A stretch of 6,848 nucleotides of DNA, from the NCBI GenBank assembly GCA_002348425.1, contig DEBE01000236.1, positions 1 through 6,848 of the forward strand, read 5' to 3'. This DNA comes from Alphaproteobacteria bacterium UBA2964 (GTDB lineage Bacteria; Pseudomonadota; Alphaproteobacteria; MPNO01; UBA2964). Below the pieces are notes generated by a model. The model searched no databases and was not told the DNA's origin. It was given only the letters and a program-made list of their open reading frames with translations. Numbering within the stretch: position 1 is the stretch's first letter; the number at the start of each line of letters is the position of its first letter. The translations under genes were made by a program, and so were the position numbers. Below are positions 1 through 6,702 of this stretch, one piece after another.

Positions 1-135
1 ACGGGTGCGTTACCCGCGACAATCAATGCTGTAGTAAACGCACTCAACCCGCTTGGTATTACACACATCGATATGCCGGCAACACCCCACCGAATCTGGC
101 AAACAATTCAGAATGCAAAGTCAGAAAAAATTTAA
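1..135 (+). CDS. C-terminal fragment of a CoxL/xanthine dehydrogenase-type molybdopterin-binding subunit (5' end outside window)
   Basis: The open frame enters from the left edge and gives 44 residues before a TAA stop at 133-135. It starts [15 protein letters not shown] and contains [12 protein letters not shown]. This is the conserved tail of the large, Mo-pterin-binding subunit of the xanthine dehydrogenase/aldehyde oxidase/CoxL family, in which a GALP segment follows the catalytic KGAGE(A/S)G loop and an MPATP box lies near the C-terminus. The same layout is found at the end of the complete CoxL-like protein encoded at 1064-3388; by eye about 17 of 38 aligned positions are identical, so the two are paralogues and not copies. 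The catalytic residues lie outside the window, so activity cannot be judged. The stop is followed after 35 bp by the SDR gene, which suggests co-transcription. Confidence 0.85.
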   Translation, partial: TGALPATINAVVNALNPLGITHIDMPATPHRIWQTIQNAKSEKI

Positions 136-170
136 CACATCTTTAACTCACTGGAAAAAGGGAGAAAAAA

Positions 171-1019
171 TTGGTGAACCCATCGATAGCAGGTAAGGTT
201 TGCATTGTGACCGGGGGCAGCCGAGGTCTGGGAAGAGCAATGACCCTTGCACTTACTAAAGCTGGAGCCAAAGTCGTTGCTCCAAGCCATATCCCGGATG
301 ATATTCCTATAATTGAAACTGAGGTTGCAAAAACAAAGGGTAATAGTGGCGGTGAAGTACTCGCTATGGCTACCGACCTCCGTAGTGCGGATCAATGTGC
401 AAACGTAATAAAAGTTGCTTTGATGAAGTTTGGAACGATCGATATGATTGTAAATAATGCTGGGCTGGGGATGAGACCTTTCAGCGAGAATTTTATGACC
501 AAACGTACAAAGTTTTGGGAGGCCGATATTGGTCAAGTTCAGACTACTTTCGATACCAACATAATGGGCCCATTTCATATGGCAACTCTTGCTGTGCCCC
601 ATATGATTAAAAAAAAGTGGGGTCGAATTGTAAATGTAACCACTAGTATTGGGACGATGCAACGCAATGGTTTCTTTCCCTATGGGCCATCCAAAGCGGC
701 ACTAGAAGCAGCTTCTAACATTTGGGCAGAGGACCTCGCAGATACCGGCGTTACCTGTAATGTACTTATACCAGGCCGAGCGGCTGATACGGCTATCATG
801 CCGGAAAGATGGCGTAAATTCGGGAGTCACCATTCAGGAAAAGAACCAGCTGACCCTGCGGTAATGGGACCGCCGATCTTGTGGCTCGCATCATCGGAAT
901 CGAACAAAATAACCGGTCAGCGTTTTGAAGCTGACAAATGGGACACCTCAATTGATCCGACAACCGCCGCAATAGGACAAATGCAACCGGCGGGATTCAA
1001 TTTACGTAGTCCCGAGTAA
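171..1019 (+). CDS. SDR-family NAD(P)-dependent oxidoreductase with Thr at the usual catalytic Ser position
   Basis: This is a classical short-chain dehydrogenase/reductase of about 282 aa, presumably cytosolic, oxidising or reducing an alcohol/carbonyl with NAD(P)(H). Visible motifs are the Rossmann glycine motif TGGSRGLG (residues 14-21), NNAG (95-98), the structural Asn in DTN (130), and YGPSK with catalytic Tyr171 and Lys175. Arg18 inside the glycine motif, as in FabG-type enzymes, hints at NADP(H). A gapless alignment with E. coli FabG, as I remember it, places Thr158 where the catalytic Ser normally sits, with Ser159 next to it. The sequence past residue 250 is a C-terminal extension of unknown role. 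The start is either TTG at 171 or GTG at 174; an AAAGGGAG Shine-Dalgarno (157-164) lies 6 or 9 nt upstream, and GTG has the better spacing. It is sandwiched between two CoxL-type genes, so it probably acts in the same catabolic route, for example before or after hydroxylation. The substrate is unknown. Confidence 0.93.
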   Translation: MVNPSIAGKVCIVTGGSRGLGRAMTLALTKAGAKVVAPSHIPDDIPIIETEVAKTKGNSGGEVLAMATDLRSADQCANVIKVALMKFGTIDMIVNNAGLGMRPFSENFMTKRTKFWEADIGQVQTTFDTNIMGPFHMATLAVPHMIKKKWGRIVNVTTSIGTMQRNGFFPYGPSKAALEAASNIWAEDLADTGVTCNVLIPGRAADTAIMPERWRKFGSHHSGKEPADPAVMGPPILWLASSESNKITGQRFEADKWDTSIDPTTAAIGQMQPAGFNLRSPE

Positions 1020-1063
1020 AATTAGGAAATTTAAAACCATTAATAATACTTAAGGGATTTAAA

Positions 1064-3388
1064 ATGGGGGAATTTGGAATAGGCCAACCGGTCCCGCGAA
1101 CGGAAGACCCGAGACTGCTGCAAGGCCGCGGCCAATATGGTGATGACTTTAAATTTGTTGATGAATGTTTTGGGTATATTCTGCGATCTCCGCATTCAAA
1201 TGCCAAAGTTATTTCCATCAATACCGAGGCTGCGCTGAGCGCTCCCGGAATTTTGCTTGTCTTAACCGGCGACGACTGGAAAACCGCAAGTTTTGCTCCT
1301 TTCCCAATTGCGGTGCAAAGGGAACAAAGAGATGGTTCCGCTATGTTCACCGCCCCAAGATCTGCATTATCTTCGGATAGAGTGCGTATGGTCGGAGATG
1401 AAATAGCGTTTATAGTTGGAGAAACCTACGCTCAAGCAAAAGAAGCAGCTGAGCTTATTGCTGTAAAATATGAAATTTTACCAAGCATAACCTCGGCTGC
1501 TGCAGCCATCGAGCCAGATGCTCCAGCTATTTGGGAGGAATGTCCCAATAATGAATGTTTTTTCTTTGAACTCGGCAACAAAGAAAAAGTTAAAGAAGCT
1601 ATGGAAAATGCACATCACGTAACCAAAATAAACTATTATATAAACCGTATTTCTGCCAATCCTATGGAGCCAAGAGTATCCATTGGAATTTACGCTGAAA
1701 AATTTGACCGATACACCCTTTATACAAGTACGCAGAGTGTGCATGGCATTCGCGATCACGTCTCATCTGTCCTAAAAATTCCTCCATCCAAGATTCGCGT
1801 CATCGCAGGGGATGTTGGAGGAGCATTTGGCATGAAAGGTGATATTTATCATGATCAAGTCCTAGTCCTTTGGGCCTCAAAGCTTTTAGGAAGACCAGTA
1901 AGGTGGGTAGCAGACCGAACCGAATCACTAATGTCGGACAATCACGCTCGCGACAATCACGTCACAGCTGAATTAGCTTTGGACAAAGATGCGAAGTTTT
2001 TAGCTTTCAAAGTAAATACTATAGCTAATCTTGGAGCATACCTCGGGTCAATGACACCCCACTCCATGACAAATAACCTCGGTGGCTTGGCCGGGGTATA
2101 CACTACCCCCCATATTTATACATCAGTTTCAGGGGTTTTCACTAATACTAATTGGGTGGGACCATATCGGGGTGCTGGCCGACCAGAAGCTAGCTTAGCC
2201 ATTGAAAAAGCAATTGACCGGGCCGCAAATGAGTTGGGGATTGACCGAGTGGAAATAAGGAAACGTAACTTGATCCCAGTTAAATCAATGCCTTATCAGA
2301 CTGGATTAATTTTTAAATATGACTCTGGGGATTTTCCAAATCTTCTTAACAAGGCGGTAGAGTTGGCAAATTACGCTAGTTTTGAAACACGACGAAAACA
2401 AGCTAGCCAGAGAGGAAAATTACGAGGAATTGGCATCGCATTTGCAATTGAACAATCTGCTGCCCCTATTGAAGAGTTCGCCGAAATACGTTTCGATCCA
2501 TCTGGCCACTGCACTTTGGTGATGGGAACCTTGGCCCAAGGTCAAGGGCATGAAATTACTTTTAAGCAACTTATAAATGAGATGCTTGGTATTGAGCTAA
2601 AAAATATTACCCTTTTACAAGGGGATACGGATATTGTAGCCCATGGCCGAGGTACATTTGGCTCAAGGTCTGCTGGTAATGGAGGCGGAGCCCTAAGGCT
2701 AGCAAGTGACAGAATTATCGAACGTGGAAAGAAAATTGCCGGACATCTATTGGAAGCGGCTGAGACCGACATCAAGTTTCAAAATGGTAGATTTTTGATC
2801 GATGGAACCGACCAATCTGTCAGTATTGAGGATGTTGCTAAAACCGCCTATTCACCATTGACATTACCTTTAGAAATTGAGCCTACTCTTGTTGCTTCGG
2901 CTGCTTTTAAACCTAGTGCGCCTACTTTTCCCAACGGCTGTCACTTTTGTGAGGTGGAAGTCGACCCAGAGACCGGTATAACGGAAATCAAAACATATAT
3001 TGTAGTCGACGATGTAGGGACCGTAATAAACCCCATGCTGTTAGAAGGACAAATCCACGGAGGCATTAGTCAGGGGTTAGGGCAAGCAATTTGTGAAGAC
3101 CTAAATTATGACCCAGAAAATGGACAATTGATCTCCGCATCATTTCTAGATTACTGCATGCCTCGAGCGGATAATATGTGTTCAATTGAAGTTATCCCTG
3201 CGAGCGTTCCTTCACCGACCAATCCTCTAGGAATAAAAGGCGCCGGCGAAGCCGGTTGTGTAGGGGCTCTACCTTGTATTCAAAGTGCACTAATTGACGC
3301 TTTGAAACATTTGGGCATAAACGACATTCCTATGCCGGCTACGCCATTTAAACTTTGGACTTTACTTTCACAGGACCATAAAACCTAA
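1064..3388 (+). CDS. Form II CoxL-like (xanthine dehydrogenase family) molybdopterin-binding subunit, complete
   Basis: At 774 aa this is full length for the large subunit of CO dehydrogenase-like molybdenum hydroxylases. The N-terminal a/b-hammerhead domain opens with GIGQPVPRTEDPRLLQGRG (6-24). Mo-pterin contacts typical of the family follow: GDVGGAFGMKG (249-259), GPYRGAGRPEA (366-376), GQGH (493-496), GRGTFGSRSAGNGGG (528-542), and KGAGEAG (725-731) with the presumed catalytic base Glu729. True form I CO dehydrogenases carry an AYRCSFR loop with a Cys bound to Cu; here the loop is PYRGAGR without the Cys, so this is form II. The likely reaction is hydroxylation of a heterocycle or oxidation of an aldehyde, with substrate unknown. 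It would need an FeS and an FAD subunit, neither of which is in the window. The ATG start is supported by AAGGG at 1052-1056. It follows the SDR gene by 44 bp and is probably in its operon. Confidence 0.93.
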   Translation: MGEFGIGQPVPRTEDPRLLQGRGQYGDDFKFVDECFGYILRSPHSNAKVISINTEAALSAPGILLVLTGDDWKTASFAPFPIAVQREQRDGSAMFTAPRSALSSDRVRMVGDEIAFIVGETYAQAKEAAELIAVKYEILPSITSAAAAIEPDAPAIWEECPNNECFFFELGNKEKVKEAMENAHHVTKINYYINRISANPMEPRVSIGIYAEKFDRYTLYTSTQSVHGIRDHVSSVLKIPPSKIRVIAGDVGGAFGMKGDIYHDQVLVLWASKLLGRPVRWVADRTESLMSDNHARDNHVTAELALDKDAKFLAFKVNTIANLGAYLGSMTPHSMTNNLGGLAGVYTTPHIYTSVSGVFTNTNWVGPYRGAGRPEASLAIEKAIDRAANELGIDRVEIRKRNLIPVKSMPYQTGLIFKYDSGDFPNLLNKAVELANYASFETRRKQASQRGKLRGIGIAFAIEQSAAPIEEFAEIRFDPSGHCTLVMGTLAQGQGHEITFKQLINEMLGIELKNITLLQGDTDIVAHGRGTFGSRSAGNGGGALRLASDRIIERGKKIAGHLLEAAETDIKFQNGRFLIDGTDQSVSIEDVAKTAYSPLTLPLEIEPTLVASAAFKPSAPTFPNGCHFCEVEVDPETGITEIKTYIVVDDVGTVINPMLLEGQIHGGISQGLGQAICEDLNYDPENGQLISASFLDYCMPRADNMCSIEVIPASVPSPTNPLGIKGAGEAGCVGALPCIQSALIDALKHLGINDIPMPATPFKLWTLLSQDHKT

Positions 3389-3392
3389 CTTT

Positions 3393-4724
3393 TTAGATTT
3401 CTAGAGCACAAGTTCTAAAACCAGCTATAACATCTCGGCGGTCACAAGTATAAAAATTACGGAATGTATTCCAAATAATTCTATCGCGAGTAGCCCAAGA
3501 TCCCCCCCGCAAAACCGCATGGTTGCCATCAAACCAGGGCCTAGAATAATCTTCATATGGATCGGCGACGAAACCCTCGAAAGGAGAAAAAACCGATTGC
3601 GTCCATTCCCAGACATTTCCTAACATTTGCCGACAACCATAGGCACTATCACCCTGAGGGAATGCCGCAACATCTACTGGTCCACCAAATCTCCCATCAA
3701 GATTGGCCTGTTCTGGTTTGGCTGGTTTATTTCCCCAAGGATACCGGTTTTTGGGGCCACCAAGGTTATCAGAGTTACTTTGAGGAATTCGTGAAGCCGC
3801 GACTTCCCATTCCCCTTCCCAAGGCAAGCGTCTAGCAGCCCACTTACACCATGCCTGAGCTTCATACCAGCAGACGTGCACCACAGGTTGGTTTTCTGGA
3901 AGTGATTTCAGCTGATTATAGGTTTTAACAAACCAATCACCATCAACTTTTCTCCAATAAACTGGTTTTTCAGCATTCACATGATTTCGCCACTGCCAAC
4001 CTGCTTTTGTCCAAAACTCTTCACGTTGATAACCATCTGCATCCACAAATTCTCTAAACTCTGCATTAGTTACCGGTGCTTTTGAAATTGAGAATGGCTT
4101 AACTTCATAGCCTTGTCCCCATTTTTCGTTGTCCATAAAATATGGAGCCTTTGGCGAAGTTCCAAGCATATGGATGCCCCCAGGAATTTGAACATCACCG
4201 TGGTAGGGCCCCAACTCCAAAATATCTGAAGGGATTTCCTGAGCAAAGATCGGTTCCGGATACCCTAATGTTTGGCGGGTATAAGTAAATGCTTCGTCAT
4301 GCATGTCTTCATGGAAAACAACAAGTTGCGTAAAGTAAGAATTCTCAGCAGACGAGTATTCAGCTGAGCCCAGTCGTGATATAATTGATTCTCTTACATT
4401 TTCTCGATATTTTATTGTCTCCTCTCTGCTAAGCAGGGCAAGGTCCCAACGTGTGCTATGAGCCACGGCCATTGAATCATACAAATCATCTATATTTTTA
4501 ATAATCGGATTGAGATGATCCCTATCACGTAAAATAAATTTTTCACAGAACCAACCAATATGTCCAATTTCCCAAAGCATAGGATTAACAATACTCATGC
4601 GAGGACCTATTAACTGTTGATCATCAAGATCTTTGGTGAGATTCATAGTCCTTGCATCAGCATCGCGAACGATCTCTTCTAGATAGCGGCTTGGAACAGT
4701 TTGTATCCTAGGAAATTTTGACAT
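3393..4724 (-). CDS. EgtB/SenA-family non-haem iron enzyme (SenA-like; C-S or C-Se bond-forming oxidase)
   Basis: The 443-aa protein has the two-domain plan of EgtB (ergothioneine sulfoxide synthase) and SenA (selenoneine synthase). An N-terminal DinB-like helical domain (about 10-160) carries His55 and the HEDMH motif (138-142), giving the three-His iron site. A C-terminal formylglycine-generating-enzyme-like/SUMF1 domain (about 175-443) shows RRLPWEGEWEVAA (298-310), GNVWEWT (369-375), LRGGSW (405-410) and AGFRTC (434-439). Known family members use O2 to join a thiol (EgtB) or selenosugar (SenA) to the imidazole of hercynine. Segments such as YDSMAVAHSTRWDL (82-95) and RNFYTCDRRDV (422-432) resemble SenA-type sequences as I recall them, so SenA is slightly preferred over EgtB. 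No egtD, senB or selD gene is next to it. ATG start with only weak TGAG as ribosome site. It stands alone, convergent with the CoxL gene and divergent from coxG. Confidence 0.85.
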   Translation of the reverse strand: MSKFPRIQTVPSRYLEEIVRDADARTMNLTKDLDDQQLIGPRMSIVNPMLWEIGHIGWFCEKFILRDRDHLNPIIKNIDDLYDSMAVAHSTRWDLALLSREETIKYRENVRESIISRLGSAEYSSAENSYFTQLVVFHEDMHDEAFTYTRQTLGYPEPIFAQEIPSDILELGPYHGDVQIPGGIHMLGTSPKAPYFMDNEKWGQGYEVKPFSISKAPVTNAEFREFVDADGYQREEFWTKAGWQWRNHVNAEKPVYWRKVDGDWFVKTYNQLKSLPENQPVVHVCWYEAQAWCKWAARRLPWEGEWEVAASRIPQSNSDNLGGPKNRYPWGNKPAKPEQANLDGRFGGPVDVAAFPQGDSAYGCRQMLGNVWEWTQSVFSPFEGFVADPYEDYSRPWFDGNHAVLRGGSWATRDRIIWNTFRNFYTCDRRDVIAGFRTCALEI

Positions 4725-4796
4725 AACTCAATAAGGATAATGCATACACAACAAAAAAAACAATTTACTTAATTTAAAACAGTAATTTTTATCACT

Positions 4797-4836
4797 CATA
4801 GTTGACCGAGCGGATAGACGATACTGTCAACCTATG
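4797..4836. promoter_or_regulatory. Inverted repeat in the divergent EgtB/SenA-coxG intergenic region (candidate operator)
   Basis: CATAGTTGAC (4797-4806) and GTCAACCTATG (4826-4836) are inverted copies, 10 pairs with one bulged C at 4832, separated by 19 nt. The dyad lies 54-93 bp upstream of the coxG start and 73-112 bp upstream of the minus-strand gene, so it could serve as a two-half-site operator for either or both. Each arm contains a TTGAC core that also resembles a -35 hexamer, but I could not find a convincing -10 at the right distance on either strand, so no promoter is called. Confidence 0.4.
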
Positions 4837-4889
4837 GGATAAGGGTTACGGAAAAAGATTCTTAACATGATAAAAGAGAGGACAATACT

Positions 4890-5495
4890 GTGGAATTCGA
4901 AAACACATTCGAAGTTCCTGTACCATTGAATGAGGCATGGGACATTTTGATGGATATCGAAAGAATTGCTCCCTGCGTGCCAGGTGCAGAACTTACAGAA
5001 ATAATTGATGAAAAAACCTATAAAGGTAAAATTTCTGTCAAATTAGGGCCAGTTGCCTTGATATTCAACGGACAGACTACTTTTGAGGAATTGGATAAAG
5101 AAAATCACAGCGCAAAGTTAAAAGCGCAGGGAACAGACTCTAAAGGTCGTGGCGGAGCCCATGCTAATGTCACATTTTACATGGAACCCTCCGACCAAAA
5201 TACTAAAATTATCATCAGTACAAATTTGCAGCTTTCCGGAGCAGTCGCGCAATATGGGCGCGGTGTTGGGATGATACAGGATTTGTCCCAGCAAATTGTC
5301 GGTCAATTTGCAAATAATTTAGCGAAGGATGTTATTAACCCAACTAAAGGGGTGGAAGGGGATTCATCTTCCCCATCAACGTTAAAAGACCTAACTAAAA
5401 ATCAAGAACCTAAGGCCAATGCCCCTGTGCAAATGGGAAGTTTAGGGCTTCGCGTTCTTTGGAACGCTATTAAGAGGTTGTTTGGTATCAAGTAA
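4890..5495 (+). CDS. coxG: CoxG-like SRPBCC-family protein with C-terminal membrane-associating helix
   Basis: The 201-aa protein has a CoxG/SRPBCC (START-like) domain over residues 1-150: a beta-rich start MEFENTFEVPVPLNEAWD, the CVPGAE box (29-34), GKISVKLGPV (46-55), and the family's last helix around GAVAQYGRGVGMIQDLSQQI (117-136). A Ser/Thr/Lys/Pro-rich linker (about 152-180) follows, then a basic-hydrophobic segment GLRVLWNAIKRLFGIK (186-201). CoxG of carboxidotrophs is reported to help attach CO dehydrogenase to the inner membrane, and related proteins accompany many form II CoxL enzymes; here the tail is amphipathic and basic, not a clear transmembrane span. The GTG start is set by AGAGAGG (4875-4881) 8 nt upstream. 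It is likely a partner of the CoxL-type enzyme encoded to the left, although the EgtB/SenA-type gene lies between on the opposite strand. Transcription starts from the shared divergent intergenic region. Confidence 0.88.
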   Translation: MEFENTFEVPVPLNEAWDILMDIERIAPCVPGAELTEIIDEKTYKGKISVKLGPVALIFNGQTTFEELDKENHSAKLKAQGTDSKGRGGAHANVTFYMEPSDQNTKIIISTNLQLSGAVAQYGRGVGMIQDLSQQIVGQFANNLAKDVINPTKGVEGDSSSPSTLKDLTKNQEPKANAPVQMGSLGLRVLWNAIKRLFGIK

Positions 5496-5508
5496 TTTAA
5501 ATTAATAC

Positions 5509-5925
5509 TCAATGCATTGAAGCTTTAACAACCTTATTTCGACCTTTACGAGTTTTCATCACCGTTGGTCCCGCTTGATGATGAATTAATTTCCATAAGC
5601 TACCCTCACGATAAAATAAGTTGGTAGCAACCAAAGTTCCTTCCTGCATTTCTTCTAGACAGATTACACTTGCGGTATCACCAAAAAAATTTACTTTTTC
5701 ATCACTACATTTAATTTGGGGTGCCCCTGGGCTTGATAAAATAACGGTCCAGCTTTTTATAACTTCATCGCGATCAAAAACCGGCTCCCATCCAGGGTGG
5801 ATGCATGAAACAGGAACTTCTTTGGACCAAAGGTCATTCATAGCTTTCACATCACGATCCGCAAACGCTCTATAAAAGGCCTCATTTGCAAATAATATTG
5901 CGTCTTGTTCTAACAAAATTTTCAC
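5509..5925 (-). CDS. NTF2-like / SnoaL-type small protein
   Basis: This 138-aa protein belongs to the cystatin/NTF2-like cone-fold superfamily (nuclear transport factor 2 family, SnoaL_3-like). The signs are ANEAFYRAFADRDVKAMNDLW (13-33), CIHPGWEPVFDRDEVIKSW (41-59), TNLFYREGSLWKLIHHQAGP (101-120), and a basic tail KTRKGRNKVVK (124-134). These segments match a widespread proteobacterial family whose members are annotated only as nuclear transport factor 2 family protein; no reaction is established. The His/Trp-rich HPGW and HHQAGP motifs line the expected pocket, so ligand binding or a small enzymatic role is possible. The start is GTG at 5925-5923 or TTG at 5916-5914; neither has a strong Shine-Dalgarno, though GGGTGA lies close before the TTG. 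It is convergent with coxG, with a 13-bp gap. A 21-bp inverted repeat lies 42 bp upstream. Confidence 0.85.
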   Translation of the reverse strand: MKILLEQDAILFANEAFYRAFADRDVKAMNDLWSKEVPVSCIHPGWEPVFDRDEVIKSWTVILSSPGAPQIKCSDEKVNFFGDTASVICLEEMQEGTLVATNLFYREGSLWKLIHHQAGPTVMKTRKGRNKVVKASMH

Positions 5926-5966
5926 CCACTAATTTTAAACTAGCTTTTAATACTTAAAAAAATCAC

Positions 5967-5987
5967 CTGTTTCATATATGAACACAG
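5967..5987. repeat. 21-bp inverted repeat upstream of the NTF2-like gene
   Basis: CTGT-TTCATATATGAA-C-ACAG has a perfect 12-bp central palindrome (5971-5982) flanked by CTGT/ACAG arms, with one unpaired C at 5983. It begins 42 bp upstream of the GTG start of the minus-strand NTF2-like gene, where an operator or the core promoter would be expected. There is no G+C-rich stem, so it is unlikely to be an intrinsic terminator. A regulatory role is inferred from position only. Confidence 0.35.
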
Positions 5988-6309
5988 TAAAATTTTTCTC
6001 TACACCTCCACTCACCCCACATAGACCTTCCTTAATGCAGAAGAGTTTTCTGAATAATAATTCTTCCAAATTTAGAGGATAGCGGCGCTTTATGCGAACC
6101 TCTTCTGAAACACTGACACAAGTTTTTCATACTCCTAAATGAATTGTAATTTTTCGGGAGTTATTTTAGATTTTTTTTTGATGATAACCTACACCGTCTG
6201 TGCCTAAGAATCTCGACTTTGCCCGTTTCCACCTTTTCTTTTAGTCAATCAATATTTTAGTCCAAACATAACGGCAGGAAACCAAAAAGAACAATTGAAT
6301 AGTCCAGAA

Positions 6310-6337
6310 AAGAACTATTAAAAAAAACGTAGTTCTT
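6310..6337. repeat. 8-bp perfect inverted repeat with A-rich loop
   Basis: AAGAACTA (6310-6317) and TAGTTCTT (6330-6337) are exact inverse complements separated by 12 nt that contain a run of eight A. It lies in the gene-poor stretch with no adjacent start or stop codon. It has no U-tract beyond the stem on either strand, so it is not a standard terminator. Function unknown. Confidence 0.3.
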
Positions 6338-6487
6338 AATCGCAATCAATTTACTACTCCCAAAATGAATAAACTTTTACAATCTATTTATTATCTGTAA
6401 ATAAAGTATAACTAATGCACAGAGAGATGATTGAGCTAAAGTGCTAGGTGAATATGCTGCAAATAGCTACAAAAGGTGTTGTGCACA

Positions 6488-6625
6488 ATGTCTAATCCAA
6501 AGATGATCAAAACAACTTGTGGAATCGACAAATATCACCAATTACGAAGAGACACTTCTTTGTTGGGAAAATTAAGACTTTTCTGGTTCATCGCGATTGC
6601 CACTCTGAGAGATTTTAATAAATAA
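6488..6625 (+). CDS. Candidate small protein, 45 aa, unknown function
   Basis: An ATG-to-TAA frame of 45 codons begins MSNPKMIKTTCGIDKYHQ. A basic stretch with LRRD (19-22) and GKLR (27-30) follows, then a short hydrophobic segment LFWFIAIATL (31-40), which looks like a membrane-touching or amphipathic C-terminal helix. An AAAAGGTG ribosome site lies at 6471-6478, about 9-11 nt before the ATG. The frame is closed by a stop at 6464-6466, so it cannot be part of a longer gene. It sits in an otherwise gene-poor stretch and points towards the tRNA-Arg gene on the opposite strand. I do not recognise the family. The residue composition is more protein-like than other short frames here, but one frame of this length can arise by chance in 850 bp, so this is a candidate only. 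Confidence 0.35.
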   Translation: MSNPKMIKTTCGIDKYHQLRRDTSLLGKLRLFWFIAIATLRDFNK

Positions 6626-6676
6626 TTACGAACATTAGTATTCCGGGATTTGCCTCTTTTTCGGACACAACCTATC

Positions 6677-6702
6677 GATTTGACCTTTTACTGTGTCAAA
6701 TC
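6677..6702. repeat. 8-bp perfect inverted repeat 3' of tRNA-Arg
   Basis: GATTTGAC (6677-6684) and GTCAAATC (6695-6702) pair perfectly around a 10-nt loop. On the minus strand this lies about 77 nt past the encoded CCA of tRNA-Arg, so it could be a 3' hairpin of the tRNA precursor transcript. It lacks a following U-run and so is not a clear intrinsic terminator. The TTGAC cores resemble the half-sites of the dyad at 4797-4836, which allows an operator reading instead. Confidence 0.3.

Noticed and set aside
132..662. 176-codon open frame on the minus strand
   Set aside because: It lies opposite the SDR gene, whose frame carries all SDR motifs; the antisense product is Ser/His/Asn-rich without recognisable domains.
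1064..3388. True aerobic CO dehydrogenase large subunit
   Set aside because: The active-site loop is PYRGAGR and lacks the Cys of the AYRCSFR signature of CO-oxidising enzymes.
3391..3420. TTTTAGA/TCTAAAA inverted repeat at the CoxL and EgtB/SenA convergent ends
   Set aside because: Almost pure A/T pairs with a 16-nt loop would make a very weak hairpin; not supportable as a terminator.
3557..3835. 92-codon open frame on the plus strand
   Set aside because: It is fully antisense to the FGE-like domain of the minus-strand EgtB/SenA-type gene and shows no recognisable protein pattern.
5493..5520. Two perfect 12-bp palindromes at the coxG/NTF2-like convergent ends
   Set aside because: TAATTTAAATTA and TCAATGCATTGA have no loop and no U-tract; one or two such palindromes are expected by chance in AT-rich DNA of this length.
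6032..6130. 32-codon minus-strand ORF starting MKNLCQCFRRG
   Set aside because: AGGAG lies only one base before the ATG, too close for a normal ribosome site, and no protein-like pattern is visible.
6131..6179. Possible intrinsic terminator: ACTCC/GGAGT stem followed by T9
   Set aside because: The stem is only five pairs with a long AT-rich loop, the T-run starts about ten bases after it, and no plus-strand gene ends nearby.
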